From contig JAUMYP010000004.1 in the NCBI GenBank assembly GCA_030528565.1, positions 1-64,000 on the forward strand: a stretch of DNA of 64,000 bases, in the 5' to 3' direction. The notes under the pieces are model-generated. The model was not told the origin of the DNA and did not search any database. It was given only the letters and a program-made list of their open reading frames with translations. Made by a program: the position numbers and the translations under genes. Positions 36,646-45,412 of this stretch are shown here, piece after piece (position 1 is the first letter of the stretch; the number at the start of each line of letters is the position of its first letter). This stretch comes from Pseudomonadota bacterium. Its GTDB lineage: Bacteria > Pseudomonadota > Gammaproteobacteria > Xanthomonadales > Xanthomonadaceae.

Positions 36646-37977
36646 TCAGTCCCGTTCGAATACCGCGATGGATTCCACATGGGCAGTATGCGGGAACATG
36701 TCCATCACCCCGGCCTTGCGCAGCTTCCAGCCGCGTTCGTTGACCAGAAACCCGGCATCGCGCGCCAGCGAGCCGGGATGGCAGCTGACATAGACGATGC
36801 GGCGGATGCCATCAAGCGGCAGCTGTTTCAGCACTTCCAGCGCCCCGGCGCGCGCCGGGTCCAGCAGCAGCTTGTCAAAGCCCTTGCCGAACCACGGCTC
36901 ATGGCGCAGGTCGGTGGTGAGGTCGGCCATATGGAAATATGCATTATCAAGACCGTTGCGCTCGGCGTTTTCGCGCGCCCGCGCCACCAGCCCGGCATCG
37001 CCTTCCACGCCGACCACTTCCGCCGCGCTGCGCGCCAGCGGCAGGGTGAAATTGCCCAGCCCGCAGAACAGGTCCAGCACGCGCTCGCCGGGCTGTACAT
37101 CCAGCAGCTCCAGTGCATGGGCAATCATTTTTTCGTTGAGACCGCGATTGACCTGGATGAAATCCAGCGGTCGGAAGGCCAGTTCCACATCCCAGCTCTC
37201 CAGCCGGAACGCCAGTTTCGGCGGCGGCGCATCATCCAGCGGATGCACCGAGTCGATGCCCTTGGGTTGCAGATAAATGGCAAAGCCGTGCTCGGCGGAA
37301 AAATCGCGCAGCTTTTGCAAATCGCCCTCGCCCAACGGCTCCAGATGGCGGAATACCAGGGCGCGCGCCTCATCACCGGCGATGAACTCGATTTGCGGCA
37401 GCACCCGGCGCGCGTCCATCGAATCCACCAGACGCGAAAGCTCGGCAATCTTGAAGCCGATTTCCGGCACCACGGTATGGCATTCGCGCAAATCGGCGAC
37501 AAAGCGCGGGTCCTGCTCGCGGAAGCCCACCAGGGTCTTGTCCTTCTTTTCCACCCGGCGCACCGAGAACCGCCCCTTGCGGCGATAGCCCCAGGCGGCA
37601 TCGGTCAAGGACGGCAATACCTGTTGCGGGCTGACATGGCCGATGCGCTCGAAGTTCTCCAGCAATACCCGCTGTTTGGCGTGAATTTGCCTGTCTTCGG
37701 CCAAGTGCTGCAAGGTGCAACCGGCACACACGCCAAAATGCGGGCAGCGCGGCGTTACCCTCTCGGGCGAGGCCTCCAGCACTTCCAGGGTTTTGGCTTC
37801 ATCAAAGCTGCGCGAGCGCGCGGTTTGCTCGACGCTGACCAGCTCGCCGGGCAAGGCGCCGGACACGAACAACGCCTTGCCGGCATGCGGCCCATCCTCA
37901 CGGCGGGCAACGCCACGGCCATCGTGGCTAAGGTCGAGAATGCGAACTTGGAACGGAGTCTTGTCGATACGGGCCAC
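36646..37977 (-). CDS. rlmD: 23S rRNA uridine-1939 methyltransferase RlmD
   Basis: RlmD adds a methyl to U1939 of 23S rRNA with SAM. The 443-residue protein has a TRAM domain (about 8-65), an iron-sulfur motif CPHFGVCAGC (Cx5Cx2C) and SAM-binding DLFCGLGNFTLPLA, with catalytic Cys in VYVSCHPGSLARD. Start is GTG 37977; no clear ribosome site precedes it. An upstream terminator implies its own promoter. Confidence 0.92.
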   Translation of the reverse strand: MARIDKTPFQVRILDLSHDGRGVARREDGPHAGKALFVSGALPGELVSVEQTARSRSFDEAKTLEVLEASPERVTPRCPHFGVCAGCTLQHLAEDRQIHAKQRVLLENFERIGHVSPQQVLPSLTDAAWGYRRKGRFSVRRVEKKDKTLVGFREQDPRFVADLRECHTVVPEIGFKIAELSRLVDSMDARRVLPQIEFIAGDEARALVFRHLEPLGEGDLQKLRDFSAEHGFAIYLQPKGIDSVHPLDDAPPPKLAFRLESWDVELAFRPLDFIQVNRGLNEKMIAHALELLDVQPGERVLDLFCGLGNFTLPLARSAAEVVGVEGDAGLVARARENAERNGLDNAYFHMADLTTDLRHEPWFGKGFDKLLLDPARAGALEVLKQLPLDGIRRIVYVSCHPGSLARDAGFLVNERGWKLRKAGVMDMFPHTAHVESIAVFERD

Positions 37978-37997
37978 GGTTGCTGGCTATAGGCTGG

Positions 37998-38031
37998 CAA
38001 AGAAAGGGGCGGCATTGTCGCATGCCGCCCC
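37998..38031 (-). terminator. Rho-independent terminator after ydbL-like gene
   Basis: A perfect 10-bp stem (38006-38015 with 38022-38031) closes a 6-base loop. On the minus strand TTTCTTT follows. It ends the ydbH-ydbL transcript. Confidence 0.8.
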
Positions 38032-38050
38032 GCTTGCTTGTGCCGGAATG

Positions 38051-38659
38051 TTACTTCTGCTTCCAGCCGCCGCTGCTCTGATACCACCAGCCCGCATGGG
38101 CGCGCTCAATCCATTGCCGGGCAAACACTTCGCGGATTTGCCCTTCCCATTCCGGATGCCCGTTGGCCACCGCCACTTCGCGGTACAGCGCCTTGCGGTC
38201 GCGGTTGTCATCGGCCACGGCGGCATTCATCGCCACCCGGTCTTTCAGCTCCAATTGGCCGGCATCGCGCACCGTGACCATGCCGTCCTGGGTAAAGCCG
38301 AGCGCCCCGGAATCAAAACCGGCACGCAGCGTGCTGTCAAAACGGCTCTGCATCTGGTTCTGGATGGCGCGAATGGCCGGGGTATTGATGCTGATATCCG
38401 GCGCAGACTGCGCATAAGCCGAGCCAACCCCCAGCAGTGACCACGGGTCGATACGGCGCAGCAGCATCGACATGCCGCCGCCAGCCTCGGGTTTTTCCGG
38501 TGGTGTGTTCTCCACCGGCGCGCCTTCTTCGCCAATCACCTTGTCCACGAACTCACGGGCGGCCTCACGCGCTTCGGCGGCCGGGAAATACACATTGATG
38601 GTGACGCAGGCGGTCAGCGCCAGGGCTGCGGGAAGCGCAAACCAGTTTTTAATCGCCAT
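38051..38659 (-). CDS. ydbL: DUF1318 (YdbL-like) lipoprotein with YnbE-like N-terminus
   Basis: The 202-residue precursor has a lipobox (LTAC, Cys near 18) followed by VTINVYFPAAEA, then a linker and a YdbL-like C-terminal domain ending WWYQSSGGWKQK, close to the E. coli YdbL tail. The strand VTINVYF resembles the ITINMNV strand of YnbE, so this protein may combine YnbE and YdbL. It lies 11 bp after the YdbH-like gene and probably takes part in phospholipid transport between membranes. No separate ynbE is seen. Confidence 0.75.
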   Translation of the reverse strand: MAIKNWFALPAALALTACVTINVYFPAAEAREAAREFVDKVIGEEGAPVENTPPEKPEAGGGMSMLLRRIDPWSLLGVGSAYAQSAPDISINTPAIRAIQNQMQSRFDSTLRAGFDSGALGFTQDGMVTVRDAGQLELKDRVAMNAAVADDNRDRKALYREVAVANGHPEWEGQIREVFARQWIERAHAGWWYQSSGGWKQK

Positions 38660-38670
38660 GAAACTCTCCT

Positions 38671-40695
38671 CTATTCAATGACAGGTTCAATCTCGCCGCT
38701 GCCTGCGGCCTTCAATCGCTCCAGCAGGGTCGGCCAATCCACGCGGCGATTGTGCCCGATGACTTCAAGGCGTGGCAGGCCACTGCCCTTGACGATAGTA
38801 AACCCGGCTCCGGCTGAATCTGCCGTAGCTGCCTCATCCAGCCCCGCCATCAGGCAGACTTCGTTTTCCAGCCGGCAGGCAATGCCGATACGCGCATAGC
38901 CAAAATCATCGAACAGGCCAATCAGCCGGTTTTGCAGGCTGGTCATGAAGCTGGCATCACCGACACTGGAAATATTCTGCACCGCGCGCTGGCTGATGCG
39001 CTGGCGTACACCGGGCTTGCGGTCGGTGAGCAGCCGCGCATCAAAACGCACCGGCTGCCAGTCCACCAGACGCAGGCCATGCAGATGACCATCCAGCCGC
39101 CCGCTGATGCTGCCAAATCCGAAAACTTCGGTCAGGCGCAAAAGGTCAAGGTCGTTGAAATCAATATCGGCACTCAGCGTGGGCGCCGTGCCAAACGGGC
39201 GCTCCATCGACAGCGCAGTGATTTGCACGGCACCGCCAAAAAGGCCGATGGCAAGCCCGCCATCAAAATCAATACGGTCATTGGCATATACCACGCGCGG
39301 GATTTCGCCATTGAGCTCGCCGCGAAACTCGGGCAGGCCAAGGCTCCTGGACATCTTGCCGATGTCGATATGCTGCAAGTCAAGGCCAAATGCCATCTGC
39401 ATCGCGCCCTCTCGGCCTGCCGGTTGCAGGCGCAAGTCATGCAGCCGCATGCGGCCACCGAACATCGGCAGCTCGGCGCTTTGCCGCAAGCCCAGCACGC
39501 CCTGCTGGCTGCGAAAACCCAACTTTGCCGGGTCAAATACCAGCCCCAGCACTTCGGCGCGCTGCCAGCCCAGTGTTGAATCGACGTTTTCATCAGCAGA
39601 AAGGGCAATATCGCCTACCAGTTTCTCAAAGCCGAAACGGCGCTCCGGGTCCTGGATATCCACATCATCAAACCGGATATGCAAGCCTTGCAGTTCAGCG
39701 TCCGCCCAGTCCAGCCGCGCCTGCAATGCGCCCCGCATCTGCAAATCGGCAAGCCCAAGCTGTCCCAGTGCGCCGCCCAAATAACGCGCAGGCAGGCTGG
39801 AAATATCCGCACTTTCGGCGCGCAGATGGATATTTTCAGGCTCAGCCGCCGCATTCAATGCGATGCGACCTTCGGCCTCAAGCACGTTTTCGTCTTTCCA
39901 AAACAGGCGCGGCAGCTGCCAGATGCCTGCTGCATCCTGCTGCATTTGCAACGCCAGATGCACCGGCTTTTCAGTCAGCGCCAGATAATGCGCGCCATAA
40001 AGCAGCTCACCGGAAAAATCCGCCTGCACGTCCATTTCCGCCGCGCGCTTGTGGCGATAGTCGAACTGCAAACGCCCGCCCAGCCCGGCCACTACAAGAG
40101 CGCCATCAGCACTTTGCAGGCCGATGTTTCCAAGCTGCAAATCCGCTTTGGCCTGCAAAGCGGCGCCGCCCATCAGAAGCGCCACCTGGCCATCGATTGC
40201 GCCGCTTTCCACCTGCGCCCCCTCCAGCATCGTGGCAAGCCAGCTTTCCAGCCATTTCAGCGGCAGTTGTTGCAAGTCAATCTGCGCCAAATCCGGGTTT
40301 GCATGGCGCATGGCAATACTGGCCTGCTGCCGGCCACGGCCAAGCCGGCCCCATGTTTTTTCATCATCCAGATGCAGCGCCAGTTGCAGCGGCGGCATCT
40401 CACCGGCACGCAACTGCCCGGCGCAATGCCAGCCATTGTGGGCCGCCCGCCGCAATGGGCAGTGCCAGTGCAGATTCTGGAAGTTGTAGCCCAATGCATC
40501 GGCATTGAGCTTTTTGATATGCAGCTGCAACTGCCCCTGGGCCGCCCCTTGCGGCCATTGCAGCCGCAATTCCAGCCCCTCAAGCTGCGCCATATCGGTG
40601 CTGACTTTTGCCACTTTCATGCTTAACACCTGCGCACGGGCGGTGCCGGGCAGTGACAAACCAAGCAAAATCAGCAGTAAGATGCGTGCAAGCAT
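38671..40695 (-). CDS. ydbH: YdbH-like AsmA-family intermembrane transport protein
   Basis: The 674-residue protein has an N-terminal signal segment (about 1-21, ending TARAQ), then long beta-rich repeats with alternating hydrophobic pattern. The C-terminal part has MRLHDLRLQPAGREG and FGFGSISGRLDGHLHGL, the YdbH/AsmA-like grooved-fold signature. YdbH moves phospholipids from inner to outer membrane. The pairing with a YdbL-like gene supports this. It is divergent from the REC-HPt gene with only 18 bp between start codons. Confidence 0.75.
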   Translation of the reverse strand: MLARILLLILLGLSLPGTARAQVLSMKVAKVSTDMAQLEGLELRLQWPQGAAQGQLQLHIKKLNADALGYNFQNLHWHCPLRRAAHNGWHCAGQLRAGEMPPLQLALHLDDEKTWGRLGRGRQQASIAMRHANPDLAQIDLQQLPLKWLESWLATMLEGAQVESGAIDGQVALLMGGAALQAKADLQLGNIGLQSADGALVVAGLGGRLQFDYRHKRAAEMDVQADFSGELLYGAHYLALTEKPVHLALQMQQDAAGIWQLPRLFWKDENVLEAEGRIALNAAAEPENIHLRAESADISSLPARYLGGALGQLGLADLQMRGALQARLDWADAELQGLHIRFDDVDIQDPERRFGFEKLVGDIALSADENVDSTLGWQRAEVLGLVFDPAKLGFRSQQGVLGLRQSAELPMFGGRMRLHDLRLQPAGREGAMQMAFGLDLQHIDIGKMSRSLGLPEFRGELNGEIPRVVYANDRIDFDGGLAIGLFGGAVQITALSMERPFGTAPTLSADIDFNDLDLLRLTEVFGFGSISGRLDGHLHGLRLVDWQPVRFDARLLTDRKPGVRQRISQRAVQNISSVGDASFMTSLQNRLIGLFDDFGYARIGIACRLENEVCLMAGLDEAATADSAGAGFTIVKGSGLPRLEVIGHNRRVDWPTLLERLKAAGSGEIEPVIE

Positions 40696-40713
40696 TCTGA
40701 AAGGATACGAAAA

Positions 40714-41427
40714 ATGCTGCCCGATACGATGAAGCCGCGCCTGCTGCTGGTTGAGGATGACCCGGTAAGCCAGGCGTTTTTATCCGAAGCTGCCCGCAGC
40801 CTGCCTGCCGAGGTGTTATGCGCCGCCACGGCCCAGCAAGCCCTCCAGCTCGGCCACAACCACGCTTTCGATGCCTGGCTGATTGATGCCCGCCTGCCCG
40901 ATGACAGCGGCGCTGGGCTACTTGCACGGCTGCGCAAGGCGCACGGCGATACAACGCCGGCACTGGCACATACCGCATCGCAAGCCCCGGAAAGGCTGGC
41001 CGGACTCAAGGCCGCCGGGTTCAATGCCGTCGTCGTCAAACCGCTGCCCGCCGATGCCTGGCGCGATGCACTGAAACAATTGTTACGCCTTGAAACCCGG
41101 AGCAGCGCAACCGTTGCTGCCGACTGGGACGATGCCAGTGCCTTGCGTGCACTCAATGGCAACCACCAGGCACTCGAAACCTTGCGCAAGCTGTTCCACC
41201 AAGAACTACCGCAACAATACCGGAAAATCATGACTGCCCTGGATGCTGGCGATAGCAACACGGCTTTAGCCGAGCTGCACCGCATGAAGGCCAGCTGCGC
41301 CTTCGTGGGCGCCCGCGCCCTGCAACACGCCGTCATCGCCCTGCATGCCGCCCCTGCCAACCCATTGGCACGTCAGGCATTCGTAACGGCGGCTGGAAAA
41401 ATCCTGGCAATACCATCGCCAGAATAA
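40714..41427 (+). CDS. Orphan response regulator with REC and HPt domains
   Basis: The 237-residue protein has a receiver domain (about 7-125) with acidic pocket E14-D15-D16, phospho-acceptor Asp58 in WLIDARLP and Lys in VVVKPLP. A C-terminal HPt-like helical bundle has His189 in ELHRMKASCAFVGA. REC-HPt proteins relay phosphoryl groups from hybrid kinases; no kinase is nearby. AAGGAT precedes ATG 40714. It converges on a GacA-like regulator 17 bp away. Confidence 0.82.
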   Translation: MLPDTMKPRLLLVEDDPVSQAFLSEAARSLPAEVLCAATAQQALQLGHNHAFDAWLIDARLPDDSGAGLLARLRKAHGDTTPALAHTASQAPERLAGLKAAGFNAVVVKPLPADAWRDALKQLLRLETRSSATVAADWDDASALRALNGNHQALETLRKLFHQELPQQYRKIMTALDAGDSNTALAELHRMKASCAFVGARALQHAVIALHAAPANPLARQAFVTAAGKILAIPSPE

Positions 41428-41444
41428 GTAGCCCCATTTTTGCT

Positions 41445-42092
41445 TCAAAGCATATGTGAATCGTCACTCAGTCCATACTGACCGGCCAGGCGCGCCAGCG
41501 CGATATTGTCTGTCACTGACAACTTTTCAAACAGACGCGATTTATGGGTACTGACCGTTTTCGCACTCAAACTCAGCTTCTTGGCAATCAAGTCCTGCTT
41601 GACTCCCTGCACCAGCAACATCGCCACTTCCAACTCGCGCGGTGAAAGTTTGTCGAACGGCGAGGCTTCGCCATCAAAAGCGGACAGCACCATGTTCTGG
41701 GCGATATTACTGCCCAAATAACGTCGCCCTCGGGCCACCTCACGCACCGCCCGCACCAATTCCGCTGCATTCCCGGCCTTGCCCAGATACCCCTTGGCAC
41801 CGGCATCCAGCAAACGCTTGGGCAAAGGTCCATCCTCCAGTACCGAGACGATAATGACCTTGCAATCAGCACTGCCCTTGCTGAGCCGCTCGGTAATTTC
41901 AAGTCCGCTGATGCCGGGCAGATGCAGGTCACACAACACCACATCCGGTTTCAGCTTCCGAATCATCGGCAGTGCATCCTCACCCGAATCCGCCTCCCCA
42001 ACCACCTGAATATCCACTTCCTGTTTCAGGAGCAGGGCCATACCCGTGCGTACCAGCACATGGTCGTCAATCAAAAATACCCGGATTGCCAT
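41445..42092 (-). CDS. LuxR-type response regulator, GacA/UvrY-like
   Basis: The 215-residue protein has a receiver domain (1-120; phospho-acceptor Asp55 in VVLCDLHLPG, K near 105 in YLGKAG) and a C-terminal LuxR helix-turn-helix (about 148-205; LSPRELEVAMLLVQG, LSAKTVSTHKSRLFEKL). Length and helix sequence match the NarL/GacA family, where GacA drives small RNAs that sequester CsrA. The cognate sensor is not in this window. Confidence 0.85.
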   Translation of the reverse strand: MAIRVFLIDDHVLVRTGMALLLKQEVDIQVVGEADSGEDALPMIRKLKPDVVLCDLHLPGISGLEITERLSKGSADCKVIIVSVLEDGPLPKRLLDAGAKGYLGKAGNAAELVRAVREVARGRRYLGSNIAQNMVLSAFDGEASPFDKLSPRELEVAMLLVQGVKQDLIAKKLSLSAKTVSTHKSRLFEKLSVTDNIALARLAGQYGLSDDSHML

Positions 42093-42221
42093 TTCACACT
42101 CCCAACCTTCCCCGCCAGGGTAAGAGGTTAGGATGACAAATTCACAATCTCAAGTCGGAAGTGAAGTCCCTTTGTTGGTTTTCCAGTTTCATCACTCGGC
42201 CATCCCCGCGATGATGGCCAA

Positions 42222-42290
42222 GAGCCTGTTCATATTGAAACAGCAACAGCCATCTTTTCCATACGAAATCCCCGGTTTTACCAGGGATTT
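42222..42290. repeat. GAGCCTGTTCA motif and 10-bp hairpin between prc and the GacA-like gene
   Basis: In this 236-bp gap, GAGCCTGTTCA lies at 42222-42232 and a hairpin at 42266-42290 has 10-base arms (one G-U-type mismatch) and a TTTTA loop. No T run follows on the minus strand. A 74-codon plus-strand frame here has no supporting signals. Promoter of the GacA-like gene must lie in this gap. Confidence 0.4.
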
Positions 42291-42328
42291 CCTGATGCGT
42301 ATCCGGAATTTGAAGCGCAGCCTACCGC

Positions 42329-44545
42329 TCAATCTGCCCAGCGACCCAGGGCAGTAGACTGTGGCAGCACCTTGGCGGCCAGTGTCCGGTCTTTTTCCAG
42401 GAGGCGTGCGGCATCGCCGAGGATGGCGGCGGCTTCACGCAGGAACGGGTCGGGCACTTTATCGGCCAGTTTGTCGCGTTCGGCTTCTTTGGCGACATCG
42501 CGTTCGATGCGTTGCAGGCCATCATCCAGGCGCTCCTCGGCCAGCGGGTCTGGGGCCAGCCCCAGACGCTCGCGCTCGCTCTGCCGGAATTTGCGTTTGG
42601 CGTCTTCCTTTTCACGCTCTGCACGGCGCTCGGCCAGGTTCAGGCTGACCGATTTCTTTTCGCGCTGCTGGCGGTATTCCTCGGCATCTTGCAGTTGCCA
42701 TTGGTATTCCACATCCTGGGCGGCGCGCGCTTCATGCAACTGGGCAAGCTGTGGCAACAGCCCGGCAAACTGCCCGTAGGTGATATGCGTCACTGGCGCA
42801 ACGGTGGAAAACGGCAGGGCATTGTCATAGGTGTTTTCGCCGAATTCCTTGGGGTCAAGCGTGGCCGGGAACAGGATGTCCGGGGTCACGCCCTGGTTCT
42901 GGGTGCTGCGCCCGGAGGGCAGGAAGAACTGCGCCACGGTCAGTTTCACATCGCCATAGCGGGCTTTTTCAGCGCGCGCCGGGACGATGCGGTCAAGGCT
43001 GACCATCGCCTGCACCGTACCTTTGCCAAAGCTGGTTTCACCAATGACGATGCCACGCCCGTAGTCCTGGATGGCGCCGGCCACGATTTCCGCAGCCGAG
43101 GCCGAGGCGCGGTTGACCAGCACCGCCAGCGGGCCATCCCAGTCCACACCGGCCTTGCGGTCATGGCGGGCGTTGATGCGGCCACCACTCTGGCGCTCCT
43201 GCACCACCGGGCCGCTGTCGATGAACAGACCCGTCATGGTCACCGCTTCATCCAGCGAGCCGCCGCCGTTATTGCGCAGGTCCAGCAGCACGCCATCGAC
43301 TTTTTCCTGGCGGAACTCGGCCAGGATGCGCGCCACATCGCCGGAGGCCGAGGCGGCATCTTCATTGCGCGCACGGCGGGCAGAGAAATCCTGATAGAAG
43401 GAACTGAGCTTGATGATGCCGATGCGCCGCGCCGCCTCGCCTTCCGTTGCCGGCAGCTGGATGATTTCGCGCTTGGCCTTGGCATCGGCCAGCACCACTT
43501 TGTCACGGGTCAGCTGGATGCGGTTGGGTGTGCCATCAGGCGCAGCGCCCGCCGGCAGGATATCCAGCCGCACCACGGTGCCTTTGGGGCCTTTGATTTT
43601 GGATACCACATCATCCAGGCGCCAGCCGACCACATCTTCCATTGCGCCGTCACTGCCCTGCCCGACGGCGATGATGCGGTCACCGGCCTTCAGGCGCCGG
43701 TCGCGGTCGGCAGGCCCGCCAGCAATCACCTCCATGATGGTGACCATCTCGTCACGCTTTTGCAGTTGCGCGCCGATGCCCTCCAGTGACAGCGACATCT
43801 GCTCGGTGAAACGCTCGGCCGAGCGCGGGTTGAAATAGCTGGTATGCGGGTCGATGGAGCCGGTATAGGCATTGAGCGCCATCTGGAACACGTCCTCGGC
43901 TTTCAGCTCGTTCAGGTTTTTGCCCTGATTCTGGTAGCGTTTGTCCAGCGTCTTACGGATTTCATCCGGTTTGCGCCCGGCAAGCTCCAGCCGCAGCCAG
44001 TCATAGCGCACCGACTGCCGCCATTGCTGCCGGAGCGCGGCCTCGTCCGCCCAGGGGATGTCCTTGCGGTCGTAGTCATAGCTGTCATTGCCGGTGAAGT
44101 CGAAAATATCCTGCCCCAGCAGGCTGCGGGCGTATTCGGAGCGTTCGGCAACCCGCTGCCGGTACAGCTCAAATACCCGGTAAAGCGGGTTGTAGTCGCC
44201 ACTTTTCACCGCTTTCACCATCAGCGCGGCGCCATCGCCAAAGCCCTGCACATCGGCAGCGGTCAGATACATGCGCAGCGGGTCGAGTGATTCCAGATAA
44301 CGTTTCCAGGCTTCTGCACCCAGTTCGCTGTTCAGCGGCCTTGGCCGGTAGGCATAACGGCTGTCAGAGAGCAGGCCATGCACCAGGGTCGAAGTGTCGC
44401 GTTGCTCGCCGCTGGTTACAAAAGCAGCCGGCGGGGCGGCAGTGTGCCCGGCCGCAGCACGCGGCATCGGGCTGTCGGCCATCGCCAACAGGGAAATGGG
44501 GGCGGCCAAGGCCAGTGCCAGCATGGAATGACGCAGTTTCATCAT
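42329..44545 (-). CDS. prc: Carboxy-terminal (tail-specific) protease Prc
   Basis: Prc degrades periplasmic proteins and trims lipoprotein processing factors. The 738-residue precursor has a signal segment (about 1-22), an N-terminal domain, a PDZ domain (near 235-320), and catalytic Ser in NRASASAAE with Lys in SFGKGTVQ. The long C-terminal helical DUF3340-like tail (about 600-738) is rich in Arg, Glu and Gln. The first of two adjacent ATGs, 44545, was used. Confidence 0.93.
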   Translation of the reverse strand: MMKLRHSMLALALAAPISLLAMADSPMPRAAAGHTAAPPAAFVTSGEQRDTSTLVHGLLSDSRYAYRPRPLNSELGAEAWKRYLESLDPLRMYLTAADVQGFGDGAALMVKAVKSGDYNPLYRVFELYRQRVAERSEYARSLLGQDIFDFTGNDSYDYDRKDIPWADEAALRQQWRQSVRYDWLRLELAGRKPDEIRKTLDKRYQNQGKNLNELKAEDVFQMALNAYTGSIDPHTSYFNPRSAERFTEQMSLSLEGIGAQLQKRDEMVTIMEVIAGGPADRDRRLKAGDRIIAVGQGSDGAMEDVVGWRLDDVVSKIKGPKGTVVRLDILPAGAAPDGTPNRIQLTRDKVVLADAKAKREIIQLPATEGEAARRIGIIKLSSFYQDFSARRARNEDAASASGDVARILAEFRQEKVDGVLLDLRNNGGGSLDEAVTMTGLFIDSGPVVQERQSGGRINARHDRKAGVDWDGPLAVLVNRASASAAEIVAGAIQDYGRGIVIGETSFGKGTVQAMVSLDRIVPARAEKARYGDVKLTVAQFFLPSGRSTQNQGVTPDILFPATLDPKEFGENTYDNALPFSTVAPVTHITYGQFAGLLPQLAQLHEARAAQDVEYQWQLQDAEEYRQQREKKSVSLNLAERRAEREKEDAKRKFRQSERERLGLAPDPLAEERLDDGLQRIERDVAKEAERDKLADKVPDPFLREAAAILGDAARLLEKDRTLAAKVLPQSTALGRWAD

Positions 44546-44650
44546 CAACTCGCTTGTGAAATCGTTGCCCGGCAGGCATTGCCGGAAATTGTCAGACAGC
44601 GCAACAGTGCAACAAGTTGCAGGCAGCGCCAAGCCTGTTGGCGGCAAAGC

Positions 44651-45412
44651 TTAACCGGACGGCATGGCGGACGGATGAACGGCCGGGGAAAACAGCTGTT
44701 GCAAATCATCAGGCTGCAACAAACGCCACTGGCCTTGCGGCAACTCGCCCAAATCCAGCCCGCCCACGCACTCGCGGTGCAGAGCTTGGACATGATTGCC
44801 GACAGCCGCAAACATGCGCCGCACCTGATGGTAGCGGCCTTCGTACAGGGTGAGGCGCACATGGCGCGGCGCCAATACTTCCAGCGCGGCAGGCAGCAGC
44901 GGCGTGGTTTCGCGCTCCAGCATCAGTGTGCCACTGGCAAAAATCCCGGCTTCATCGCCGCGCAGGTCGCGGGCAAGTTCGGCCAGATAGACTTTCGGCA
45001 AATGCGATTTGGGCGCAATAATCCGGTGCAGCAGCTGGCCATCGTCGGTAAACAGCAAAAGGCCGCTGGTATCCCTGTCCAGCCTGCCGACCGGCGAAAC
45101 CAGCGGGCTGCGCAGCCGGAAACGCCTGGGAAGCAAGTCATACACCAGCCGTCCCTGGTCTTTGCTGGAGCAGGTATAGCCGCAGGGTTTGTGCAGCATC
45201 AGCACCAAGCCGGGCGCCGGGTCCAGCCGTTCGCCGTCGATGCGGATGTCATCATGCGCACGCACATCATCGCCATACAGGCGCTCACCCTGCGCATCAC
45301 TCACGCGACCATCGGCCAGCAGCGCCAGCACTTCGCGGCGGCTGCCATAGCCCAGATTGGCCAGATAGCGCAGCAGTTTGACCTTGCCACTCACCGGCGC
45401 ACCTGACGGCAT
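44651..45412 (-). CDS. rsuA: 16S rRNA pseudouridine-516 synthase family (RsuA-like)
   Basis: The 253-residue protein has an S4-like N-terminal domain (about 12-60, LLRYLANLGYGSRREVLALL), the catalytic motif GRLDRDTSGLLLFT with Asp at about 108, and LTLYEGRYHQVRRMF at the C-terminal side. It isomerises uridine in rRNA. It overlaps rsmC by 22 bp. A GTG at 45394 overlapping the rsmC stop as GTGA is an alternative start. Confidence 0.87.
   Translation of the reverse strand: MPSGAPVSGKVKLLRYLANLGYGSRREVLALLADGRVSDAQGERLYGDDVRAHDDIRIDGERLDPAPGLVLMLHKPCGYTCSSKDQGRLVYDLLPRRFRLRSPLVSPVGRLDRDTSGLLLFTDDGQLLHRIIAPKSHLPKVYLAELARDLRGDEAGIFASGTLMLERETTPLLPAALEVLAPRHVRLTLYEGRYHQVRRMFAAVGNHVQALHRECVGGLDLGELPQGQWRLLQPDDLQQLFSPAVHPSAMPSG

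Noticed and set aside
42133..42357. 74-codon plus-strand frame between prc and the GacA-like gene
   Set aside because: No ribosome site or recognisable domain, and it runs into the prc coding region on the other strand.
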